DNA from: Diprion similis
Lineage: Eukaryota > Arthropoda > Insecta > Hymenoptera > Diprionidae
DNA length: 64,000 nt
NCBI RefSeq assembly: GCF_021155765.1
Contig: NC_060112.1
Span: 22,718,501 to 22,782,500, forward strand
Direction of reading: 5' to 3'
In this document: piece by piece, positions 47,514 to 59,433 of the stretch
Layout of the letters: each line of letters opens with the position of its first letter
Numbering within the stretch: the first letter of the stretch is position 1
Notes under the pieces: model-generated
Told to the model about the DNA's origin: nothing
The model's input: the letters and a program-made list of their open reading frames with translations, nothing else
Databases searched by the model: none
Position numbers and translations under genes: made by a program

Positions 47514-50500
47514 ATGAAAGAGCTGGAGGATACGCATTGTGAGGTAAATTTTTTCACAGTAATATAAAATTGCAATTGAGTGTTACTAAGAAAAAGCATG
47601 TTTAACTTCAGGCAATGCTTGCCAAAAATCGAAAACTAGTCGACTCTAGAAACCTGACATTTTCATACTTTTATATTCTTATTTACACCATTTTCATACA
47701 TCATAACCGTCATTTAGGTTCGTAAAATAATAGAAATCCAAGCATCGATATGGGATGGCCTTAACACGTCAGGTGGAGATGATTTTGGACAGTCAGCAAG
47801 ATCCCCTGCCTCCAGAAGCTCAGATATTCCCCTCGGAGGCTTTTTGGAAGATGCGAATCACGCATGGCTGAGTAATGGTCCACGGCTTGTTGTAATCAAC
47901 ACAAAAACAGGAGAAAACATTAGCTCGTGGACCTTCTGTCAGAAAGTGACGGCTGTTGCACAATTTCCCAAGCAGCCTGGGGACGTTTTATTGCTCTTAG
48001 TCGGACTGGACAATGGCGCGAATAGGGTTAAAGATTCTACAGGAATGCTGTGCATTTTTGACTGCTCCACATCCAGAGTTCTCAGATCAATAAAGGTACG
48101 TTGCATTTTTATTAACGTATTATCTATTTTAATTCAATCATAAATATCTGTCAAGAGTATATTTTTCATCCAATGACAAAATTGAAATTGCTGATAGTTA
48201 AAAACAAATGTTTGTCTATAATCGTTTACTATACTGCGGTTACCAGATGCCTGCAGGTATAGAGCAGGTGTGCGTGATGAACGGAGGTGCAGAGTGGGAA
48301 GACTTCAATGAGAAAAGAACACATGGCATGTTGAGCAACAGTTCCGGAATCGCGTGTGTCGCTTTGCGCAATCTTTATCATATTGTTCTGGATTTGCGCC
48401 GTGTATTGTGGGACGGAGATGTATCTTACCTGACAACTAATGAACTATCGCCAACTGAAATTGAATTATCTGAAGACAGGTATTCATTCGATTCGAAACA
48501 ACGTTGTGATAGGGGAAAGCACAGAGCATACAACTTGCTCAATCCTGGTTAGTAACTTATTCCTAATTCTCATGTACTGACAAATTTGTCTTTCATTGAA
48601 TTTGAAACTTTTAATTTAAGTGATTAAGGGGTACCGCTATAAGTGATTCACTTTTCAATTGTTACGTTTTTTTAATGAATTTTTTTCCACTCTGTTGATT
48701 ACTTAGGCATTGAAGAATTTATAAGATTCAATCGAGAGGAGTTTGAATCATCACCTCTGTATGATGAGAATCTTACCACGACACTAATCTATGCAAAGAA
48801 GATTGGCTGTGTGATATCTGGATGTTTAGGGAGAATCATAATTTGGCAAAACGATGGTTCGGTTGGTTGGATAAGTGCTTCTGCTAAAAATAGTATGGCG
48901 ATCGGTCATTTAGCTCTACTTGAGCCAGCCGACGATCCGAGACCATTTTACTACCTGTGGGTTGCATACCAGGAAGAAACTTTTGAAACAGCTCCTATTC
49001 TAAAGATGTATGCACTGCTCATCGAAAGAAGGTATTGTGACAAGGAAAGCAATTTGCATTTCAAGATAGAAGGTGAACCTAGTCTGAAATTTGAGCTACA
49101 ACTAGAACCTGTTGACAAAATAACGAATTTGGTTTCAATGGAAAGAACGAACAACTATGAGCAAAGTGAACCGACCAGTAAGAAAGAAGATGCGAGCTTA
49201 TTGCTCATTGGATTGAGCGGGAAAGCCTTATTATTCGATTTAAATCAGTGGTACAGAGAACATTTACCACGAAACATTCATAACTGTCAGAACCCAAATA
49301 CTTTCCTGTGTTATTATCAGATGAAATCAGAGACGTTTAATATTGCTAACGATATTGTTTTAAGCTGTGCTTACTCTCCTTTAACGTTAAGAGAGTTTCC
49401 TAACAATGGAGGAAATTCTCTGGATGAGCTATTCTACCCCAAATCTCTATGTCTTGATTGGGTGGAACTCACAAATAGCCACCTAAGAATTTGGATGACC
49501 AGAGGCTTGCAGTGGGAATTACTACGAGACATGGCCATTGCTGGTCCTAGCATTTTGATACAACCCTCAGAAACATTTCATAGGTGCCTTGCTGCTGGAT
49601 TAGTCCCGTTCAACACCGACTGCTCTTTTGACTGCGATCAAAATGCTCAAAGAGAAATGCTCCTTTCTCTCTGCCTGGAGCAAAGATGGGCATCATTCCT
49701 AATCAAATGTGCCAAGGAATGGGAGGATGGAAGCGTATCATATTTATTTCCTATGTTTTTGAGGTGGGGAGCTCAGAGGGCTTCTTCTCTAAAAATGGTA
49801 GCTGATCAGCTATGCATTCCACTGTTTGACCAATCCGGTTCAACAATCGGAGACAAAGAAATCAAATTGTTACGGTTTTGTTCACAACAACTTGAATGCT
49901 TATCAAACGTAGTCGCCAGATTACCCATCGCTTCAGACGATCTTGTGAAGCAACAGAGAGCCTTACACCGCGTCGCTACTCATCTAGGAGTTCTTCTTTG
50001 GTTTTATGATGTCGGACTACTACCTGAAACACATGAAGTCAATGAGGAACCTTTGCCGATCACATTCTCGCTCCAAATACCATATCCATATGAGAGATTA
50101 GCAACCATTTATAAAAACAAACGCCAACAAATTAGAGAGATTACTAGTAGCTCTGGAGATCGTAAGGAAGAATTATTCATCGACGAATTAATGACACAGG
50201 AGTGTCAGACATTAAGATTACAATGGGAACGCGAAGGCGGGGATATTACCACAGGAGGATATTATCCTCCTCCATCCTTACAATCGCTTTTGAGAAGTTA
50301 TCTCTTTGACTGCTATAATCAGAATGGTTCTGACGAAATGGAGAACAAGCATCAAATTACGATTTATTTGCTAATGGATCTGGTTAAACTTTTACAAGGT
50401 TCTTGCCCCGATGTTGATCAGTTAATAAAGTACCCATCAGCTTTCAAGATGAGTCCGAGTCTCATAAAATTAACACAAGCCTTCTGGTTACTCGATCATG

Positions 50501-53500
50501 AAGACTATCAAGGGTTCTTGGACACTCTGACCGGGCAATTGGTATCAGATTCAGATGTTAAAGAGTGGCATCACAAACTTGTAATAAGAACATTGATGCG
50601 TAATAACGAATACAAAGTAGCATTGATTTATTTGCGAATAAGAAAACCGCCTCTGTCAGCAATTTGTGATCAGAGTACCAGCATCAGTCTCTCAGTCGAA
50701 TGTGGTTTGGTTCAAACAGCTTTTCACCAAAGACCACAGTCACACTATAGACAACTGTTAACTTGCTTTTTTCAAGCATGTAAAGCCTGTGGTAAATTGA
50801 ATGAGATTCTACAGCTTGCTTTGGATCCTGAAGAGGAAGAAGCCTTTGTAAAATTCCTTGAGGAAAATAAGTTGGAAGAAACTCGTTTGTTGTACTATCT
50901 ACAAAGGTGTCGTTACACCGAAGCAGGAAGTGCTCAACAGTTTAGTCTCTCTAAAATTCATTTCAAAAATATTCAGTCGGCTCCTTTAACAATGGTTCAT
51001 GCTTATAATGATACACTACCCGATGTAACAAAGGCTCTGTCATTGAATTCGGGCAGAAAATTCTTAGACGAGAACCCATTACCTAAACACCTAAGGCCAA
51101 TGTCGCACAAACAGAGCTCCGGCAGGAGTCACAGAGTTTTCGAAACTGTTCTTGAAAAGATCAAAGAGACCTATGTCAGGAGAGATAATTGTCAAATTCC
51201 ATTTATAAGTGCGCCATGTACTTCTCTAAGATTGAAGAGCATGAAGACAAACTCCAGCTGTGTTCTGTTTCCTACGCTAGCGCCAAAAACATCAGGGAAA
51301 AGACCTCGGAATCAAATGACAGAGGACGAAGTACAGCCGCTCAGCGCTGAGAAGAATAAACGAAGAAAATTATCAGAGGAAACAGATACCCCTTCTAAAT
51401 CTAGTACGAGTATCCTAAGCGCGGGTGTTGCATTAGAAACACCTTTAATTAAAAGAAAGAAACCCTTATCTTTTAAGATGGAACATGATATGGAAACACC
51501 GCATTCTATATTAAAAATTCGTCAACTGATACAAAGCTCTACATCGCCACCAACCTTAACTCGAGATTCACTCAACCAGCAGCAAGATGACTTGTTCAAA
51601 CAACAAGAACTAAAACCTACCAGACAAATTCGTTTTAGTATCGGACAACCACTCAATGATTCTAGTCACGAGGAGGCAGCTATTGAGTCATCGAATGTCA
51701 CTGATAAAGATAACACATCGGAAATAAGTGAGGAAGTATTTTACAGTCCCAATGCCAGTGGCAAATCTCAGAGTGCTGATAGCAGTCACAGTATAATGAG
51801 TATAAAAGGACCTCGTGCTCGACCTAGTCTAAGGAGAAGTGGTCATTTATCTTCAAGTGAATCACTGATCGAGTCCAGAGATCCTTTAAATAAAACAGAC
51901 CTCAAGGCTAGACCGTCCAACCACTCACTCATCGAACAATCATCACTGGCTGCTACTCCGATCGCTCTGCCTCGAAAATCTATTTCATCAGTATCAGATC
52001 ACCTAAAACTTGCAGAACGCTCTCGGCAACTCCGTTACTCTGTGTCTCCGATCACGCCATATTCCGCTTTAAACGAGTCAAGATATTCATCCAGCATATT
52101 GTCGTCAGACAGCAGCTCTCTTTCAACACCTGCAGTTACTTCCAATGATGGTAATTCCAATTTGCGCGCACGGATTGGAAGTGGCATAGAGAAATCAAGT
52201 ATCTATAGCAATACAGGAGAATACAAGTATCACACGGCCGGAAGAAATCGAATGTCTATGGAAACGACTGAATCTAGAACTGTAACTCGTTCTCTCTTAT
52301 CGAAAACTGTTATCACAGAACAGCTTGATGTTAATGATGATGATGATGATGATAAAGGAGATGAAAACGTTGTAGTGGAAGTTGATGACTTTGGACTAGA
52401 TCACGAGCCTGAAGTATGCTTTGTAGTTAATAAGCTAGCCGAGGAATATTCACCTGATCATCAAGAGAATGATCAGATATCAAATGAGAAGGTTGATTCA
52501 GAGGAATACAACAATGCATTCAAGGCTAGTGGTACTATGATTTCAAAAACTTACGAACAGACGAAACATCAAAGTAATGAGGAAAAATTAGGAGATCAGG
52601 ACATGCATTTTTCTCAAAATAGTGAAGAATCTGAAACCAGTGATGGTGGTAATGATCATCCAGGAGACCTCGACAATGATACGGATGATTACGAACCAGA
52701 ATTAACTGCTTTGAAAGAAAGAGGAGAAGACGAAGAGAATGCAGAATGCTTCCAAAGTTTAACGAATTCTGCTGCCAGTTTCAGGGAACCATCTGAGAAT
52801 GAAATATTTATAAATGCTCTTCCAGTATACGAATCACGAGGCCAAGACGAAGACAGCGGGTTACAGGGACTATCAAAACCCTCATTAATTGAAAATTCCA
52901 ATATTACTGAGGATGAATCATCTAACGATATAACTGAAGTAAGCCATAAAGTTGTAAATAAATCACACTCGAAACCAAATAATTGGGAATTTTTGGCTAC
53001 CTCTCATACAAACGCCAAAGAATTTTCATTATCTGTGCCGAACAAAGATATGAACGATTCTAACTTTACTGAGGATGAATCTGTCAGTAGCATCGAACAC
53101 TTTGAATTGATTGCTGATGATTCGGAAATGGAAGAAGAATGCGACCAAGACTTGACTAAGAAGAAGCGTCTTGTGACAACGAATGGTGAACGAGGAACTC
53201 AACCGACAGAACAAGTTGCTGATGGTTTTATATCTGACTCACTTGTTCAAAATCCAGGATATGACACCAAAAGGTTTGACAACAATAAGAAACCTACAGA
53301 ACTTGAAAACCCAGCTAATCTTAGTGAAACTGATAGTGCGGTGTCAACAGTCCTTGCAACTGATATACCGTCATCGTCAGGTGCGGAAAGTCCAAGACAT
53401 TCTTCGCCAAATACATCCAACCAAAAAGGTAAGACTTCTGAAAATAAAGATAGAGAAAAATCGAAAAGTCCAAGACCTGTGCGGATGACCAGGGCTCGAA

Positions 53501-55136
53501 GAGCATCGTCAGTAACGAAAGAGGTGTTAGCGTCAACTGGAAACACTTTAAATTTGAAAACACCTCTTGATGTGATAGAATCTTCGGATAACTTTACCAA
53601 ATTAGTTGATGAATCTGTAAATGAAACTCAGTCCATAAGTACAAGAAAAGGGAAAAGAAGATCAGCTTCAGTAGACAAAGAATTACTATCATTGTCAAGG
53701 AATGTGGAAGAAATTCAAACCGGTAAGCCTGAGATAGCATTGCGGAGAAGTTCGAGACGCGCTGCATCAGCACAAAGAGAAATGCCAACCATCTCAGAAA
53801 TTTCTCATGATAGTCTTAAAAATTCTACCCTTACTTCGATATCTGAGACAGATTTCAGTAACGATTCTGAACCAATTAGCAAGAAACCTCAAAGGTCGCG
53901 TAAGGTGAGCCATACTAGTCAGGATCTTGACGTTAGTTTAACCACCAGAACGAGAAGAAGCGTGTCGGTGGCTAAGGAAACAGCACCGGAAAGTCAAGGT
54001 ACAAGTAAAACAACAAGGAAACGTGGTAATTCTGTACCTAAAGAAATATTAGAAACATCAAGAACCAGACGAGCTTCATCTCTGGCCAAAGATATAATCA
54101 CTGAAGAAACGACCAAGTCACCCGCTGGAAATAAACGGCCAAAATCATCACTGCTAGTTCGAAGTACTGAAGAGTCAGCTCTTAACAGTCCAGCAAAAAA
54201 TACTAGAAGTCGCCGTACACTTTCCCAATCCATTCCAGAAGAGAAAGACGAGGAAATGTCAAATGTTCAAACTAGAGGGAGATCGTCATCAAATGCTTCA
54301 GACGTTTCAACACAGAAGAAATCAAAAGAGAGGAGAGCAGCTAGCTTGGAACCGTCCAAGTCAGAAGTGAAAAAACGGACTCGAAGTACCCTTGCCAAAA
54401 CTGTTGTTTCAGAGGAAACAATAAACGAGGAACCTGCTGAGGATACTGAAGAGGGTAAGGCTGAAACAACTAAAAAAACTAGCCGGAAAAGAACGGATTC
54501 GGCAACAAGCATTTCTAGTGACAGCAACATGGAAAAGTTGAGAGGTGGAAGAAAAGCTCGATCCAAAAGTAGCAATAGCGATGTTTTCCTCTTTTCTCCA
54601 CCAGATGTTACATCTGATCCACCAAGTAGTCAAAAAGGTAAGCATCAGTTTTTTTTTTTCATATCTACAGTATGGAAGTATGTACGAAGTTATTTATGGG
54701 AAGTATTGTATCAGGTAAAAACATTCGTAAAAATAATGTTCACTTCTCACGTATTCATTTTTAGACATCGAACAAGTTCCGCCATACGTTTTTTCACCCC
54801 CGCATACAAGATCAAGACAACCAGTACTCAGCCAGCTCCGTAGGTATCTGAAGAATTTTCAAAATAATTAGCTCTACATGTTAGAACATTGTAGCAAGAT
54901 CCAATTTTACTTTTAGTGCGATCTGCAATTTGACATCAATTCAGGTATTCCAAATGTAATTATTATTGGTTTTATGTTCCAGAAAAATGAAAAACTTTCT
55001 GTCACCGTTAACCACAGAGGAAAAATCTTCTACAGCTCACAGGGATCGTAGAACCAAGCGTAAAACATTTCAATACACTACCCAAAGGACACTGTTTGTA
55101 TATCCGAGAAGAACAAGAAAGCCATCAACTGAGTAA
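47514..55136 (+). CDS. Elys: Nucleoporin ELYS (AHCTF1/MEL-28 homologue)
   Basis: ELYS binds chromatin at the end of mitosis and recruits the Nup107-160 complex to start nuclear pore assembly. Exons are 47514-47543, 47718-48095, 48247-48547, 48707-54637, 54765-54843 and 54983-55136, giving 2290 aa (human 2266). Residues ~1-480 form the seven-bladed beta-propeller. The following helical domain keeps ELYS landmarks: GLLPETHE, YYPPPSLQSLL, ITIYLLMDLV and FWLLDHEDYQGFLD. From ~1000 on the protein is low-complexity and acidic (DDDDDD at nt 52335-52352), then strongly basic and serine-rich. The tail (~1825-2200) carries many copies of an RRxSS-like motif. I see no perfect AT-hook RGRP core, but GGRKARSK and RRTRKPS could serve. 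AATAAA follows directly after the stop (55137-55142). The ELYS assignment is firm; the short first exon is less so. Confidence 0.94.
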
Positions 55137-57174
55137 AATAAACTTATATTTCTAAATCCCATGCTTGGCCTTAAGCTGAGCCTTTAGTTATCAATCAATT
55201 ATCCAAGGTATGACCGACAGTAGATAGAGATAGCAATTTGTGGAAGATTCACATGATTTTTTCAAAACCTGTGAATATACATGTATATTATATTGCAAAA
55301 AACTTTAAATTCAGGAATAAAGTTAAATTCATAGGTACTTGAAAGTCAGCTCTGAACTCATCGGAAATAGTTCAAGAGAGTTCAGATCAATCTGAAGTGA
55401 CAACCTGGTGTTTTTTTTTTTACCTGTAATTAAAGCAAGACTAGTTTAAGTGTTTTTACTATATGAAAAACAAACTTAAAAATGTACATTGAGAACGCAT
55501 TAAAGTAAATCTATCAAAATTGTTTCATGTTTACTGCTACGATAATAATTACCATTTTTTAATGGAACCCTTCTACATAGTGGAAAACATTTGAAATTTC
55601 GAAACAAAGACGTCATGTTGGAATTGCACATGAAGTAAGAATATATTTATATCTACTAGTTGGATAGATATTTACTATGTTGAATTTGGATCAAATCCGC
55701 CATTGTTCATAGCTAATTGAAAAAGTTATGTATTTCCTCAATCGATGCTCTAGTCTATATAACTGCAATCTTGTTAATATACAAAATTATATGACGAGAA
55801 AAGATGGCTTATGGGCAACAAAAATTATTGAAAAAAATTGTAGCATTTTGTGAAATAACGCCATGGTAAAAAACAAAAGTCTGATATCTTGTAAATAATT
55901 TATTGATATGTTTATGTGAAATTATATTAGTATATTAATATTAATAATAATAATAATGTGGTAATAGTGCCATGGTAAATGAATGCAGGGTAATATCGTA
56001 AGAACTTTCCAGTCACCGTGGATAATACAATATTCATATTTTAATCTTACATTCTAATACTAGATAGATTTCAATCTATCATCAATTAATTTACCCCAAG
56101 TATCGCAAATTGCTCCTTAGCATTTCAAATTTTAAGTATAAACGCACACAGGAAAGAAAGTGTACAATATTTTTTTTTAAAGATTATCACTGGAGATAAA
56201 TACTGGATAGCAGCATATCGAATGAATTGCCTAAAATATATTGGAATGATTGAACATGCATGGCAATACTGTTTGGTCAACGTTTCTTTTTTATGCAGTC
56301 AAATATGGAATTCGTTGAAGTATCCGGTATAGATATAGGCTAGCTACTTAATATTCATAATGGTATAGAAAATATAAACCGGAAATAATAATAACTCTCA
56401 ATAATAATCCAGTCAATCTTGTTGAAAGCCGAACGTTAAAGTTTCAGATCTTTGGCAGTAATGTTGTCGTTATATTGAACAAGTTAATGAGCCTTAAAAA
56501 ATATCTTTATATAAAATAAAATATCGATATGTCTTTGATTAAAGGGAGGCATATCATTAATAGAGATTCCAGAGAATGATTCAAAGTGCATGATATACGA
56601 TAAAAGAAGCGCAGTGTGCGCCCTTGATCAAGTTGTTAAACTCCCACATGTTTCCTTGTCATCGTATTCTCCCAAATTTCATTCGCATATTTATGTACAT
56701 ATGTAATACATCGGTATTTGTTTAAATACATAATTCTACAAAATGGAGAGATTCTCGGATACACCACGAGAAAATACTACAAGGCCACAGTCTTATCGAC
56801 TCCGATATTTTTCTATTCGTATCAATTACAAGGTACTAGTAGTGTAACGTCCATCTGAAACTTCTGATTTTTATGAAAAATTTGTGTGAATTTGACGTTA
56901 AATATTTCATCCTCAATTTCATGTTTTGAGTGTTTCAATGAGGAAAATTAACAGTTGCCTACATTGTTGCTTTCATTACTTTTACGTGTACCTAATGCTT
57001 ATTATTACATATCATTGTAAATTGATTCCAAAAAAATGAATACAAAATCCTACTCACTACAGCAATGATCAATACTTTAAATAATACCTCGATTCTGATT
57101 AATTTATTTCTTTTTTTCAATTTTTTTATCCACTTTATCAGATCGAAAAGAAAAACGGTTCTCAATATGTACTA
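55137..57174. other. Convergent 3' regions of ELYS and CCDC50-like genes
   Basis: AT-rich, with polyA signals for ELYS (55137-55142 and 55316-55321) and, on the minus strand, for the CCDC50-like gene (TTTATT at 57103-57108). A small ATT/ATA-rich repeat is near 55927-55958. No gene is visible. Confidence 0.6.
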
Positions 57175-58835
57175 TTATTGATGCTTGCATCCATCCTTCA
57201 CACGACGCTTCTGTTTTTCTTCATGAACAAGTGAAGGGGACTGAATCTGATTACGCCTTTGCCCTTGAATAGGCATATAACAAGGTGCATCCTCGTCCAT
57301 CAGTTCGAGAGGGGGTGTAGGTAAAACGTAAGCGGGGCTTGTAGTGTTGCTTGAACTGCTTGAAGAGCTTCTGTGTGTATTACCATTGTATGTTGGATCA
57401 ATCATCGCAGCAACATTAGGCATTTCCCTTATTTCATTCAATGGACTCTCAAGTACTTGAATTTCGTCTGGATCAGGATACTGCGAATAATTAGCACCAG
57501 CTTTTTCTTTAACCTTGTGTTGTATTTTCAGATCCAATTTGTCAGGTCTCTGTGGCTTTTCAATAGCGTTCTGTTCCTCAAGGAGTTGAAGCTGCTGTTT
57601 TTCCAGCTTTTTTTGCTTCGCACGTTCTCTTGCTCTTCGCGCTTTTGCACGTTCTTTATCCTGTAGCATTCGTGCTAATTCTGCATCCTGAGCTTCCATC
57701 GCTATCTTCTGGTCAATAAGCAGCTGTTCATCTATTGTAGAACCTTCCCCCTCTGCCGTAGCTTCTTCTTCTTCTAGTTGTAACTTTCTTGCTAATTCCT
57801 ATTGATCATAGCATAACGATTTTCGTAGATACATAAAATCACCATTGAAATCATTGAATAAGTCAGTATTATGTCATTTTTATATTACTATGTGATCTCT
57901 ATGTCAATCAGCAGTGAAAAAATATGTACTTAAAATTCTTGTTTGTTTATATTACCTGATCTTTTTCTTCTTGTATCCGCTTTTGCATCTCTAATTCAGC
58001 TTCTAGTTGCGCAGTTTCATCATCGAGTCTGAGCTGCCGTCTCATTTGCTCTTGCAACATTCTTTCTTTCTTCCGTTCCTCACGTTCTAAATTTAAAGCA
58101 ATTTGCTTTGCAACAAGTGCATCTTTCTCTTCCCTGTTGAATAATTCTTCATCAATTCTTCTGTTACAATGTTTCATTTTGAGGAAAGAAAAAATACCAT
58201 TTTCATGAAAAAATAAAATTGAAAAACAGTAAATTAATTTTATAAGCATTCAAGTCTTAAGTTTTCTTTTCAACACATTTTTGCAAATCAATGATACAAG
58301 TATAGAACTATTTCAAAGTCTATCGTGAATCCATATGTTTTGAATTTAAAAATAGTTTCACTTACTGCTGTTGGATAATGCATTGATATCTAAGGGCTTC
58401 AAGTTCTTGTTCAACTTTAGCCTTAGGTAAATCTTCGCGTACTTGTGCATTGCGAACTTTGTTTCCTGTGTAGTGTTCTTTGACTGTAAACAACAGAAGA
58501 GATGAGAGTCATCGTTTGTTATCATTACATGTTACAATAAATTTCACGCAATTATTACCGTGACCAACACCGCGATAATATTAGTCATGACAAAAAAAAA
58601 ACTTACTCTCCTCGTCCTGTAGTCTGTAAGCCAATGCTCCATCTTCGTGTACCAGCCACTCCCGGCAAACTGTAACCGTCGGAATTGACATTAACTCGAG
58701 AGGAATCAGCCGCAATTACGGCGCGTCTTGAAAAGTGACAAGAGAAAGCTTCAAGACTCTGAACATATTTAACTAACCTTCGTTTACTCTCCCTGCCTTA
58801 GGAAGAGTATCTGAACTCAATACAGACTTGGCCAT
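57175..58835 (-). CDS. CCDC50: Coiled-coil domain-containing protein 50-like
   Basis: CCDC50 (Ymer) is a ubiquitin-binding cytosolic adaptor in EGF-receptor and NF-kappaB signalling and selective autophagy in mammals. Minus-strand exons are 58778-58835, 58607-58669, 58366-58483, 57956-58160 and 57175-57798, giving 355 aa (human isoforms ~306 and ~480). The conserved N-terminus is [21 protein letters not shown]. It is followed by long Glu/Lys/Arg coiled-coil stretches with repeated ELARKLQ/ELARMLQ motifs, which in the family include ubiquitin-interacting segments. The C-terminal ~100 residues are Ser/Pro-rich, including SSSSSSS, and look disordered. It is divergent from Rrp6; the start codons are 598 bp apart. 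Assignment is by remembered sequence and domain order. Confidence 0.88.
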
Positions 58836-59433
58836 ATTTTTGGTTTTGATTATTTATTGCGTGTTTTCTTAGTTCTGCTCACAAACAATTTTCGTAGACA
58901 ACTTTTATTGTTTACATCACCTTATGGAATCACTTTGTTGTTCGCACCATCTTGAATATGCATTGTATACTACAGTATGTAATCACTGTTCACACATTTG
59001 TAGACACAACTACAAACGTCATTTCACATTTGAGAATGGTAAGTGTTTACGGAAGGTTAGGTATAGTATGGTATAGTGCGTGAAGAAGCTATTGAATATT
59101 TTTAATACAGCGATAGCTGGCGACAGCGACAAGTCAGACGCGTCGATTGGCTGGCAGCTCATGGTAAAAATATAACGTGAGATTAGCCAATTGCAGCGTT
59201 GTAGTTTTAATGTAATCCAAGTACGATGCTTTACATTTTTGCAAATGAAGTTGGTCACAAGGCCGTCACCCTACTGATTTGATATGTATAGGTATAACTA
59301 CATTTATATTCAGTGATACACTTCTAGCCACGGTCTTGCCTTCAAGCCCACTTTGAAGACACATCGGTGTGCGTGCGTCGGATATAACCTCAATACTAGA
59401 AATTCTTAACCTCAAAGGAGCACTCGTGGAAAA
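58836..59433. promoter_or_regulatory. Probable bidirectional promoter, CCDC50-like / Rrp6
   Basis: The 598 bp between divergent start codons contain both 5' UTRs and promoters. The sequence around 59100-59160 has a GACAGCGACAAGTC-type GC-richer patch, but I recognise no strong motif. No ORF here is convincing. Confidence 0.45.
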
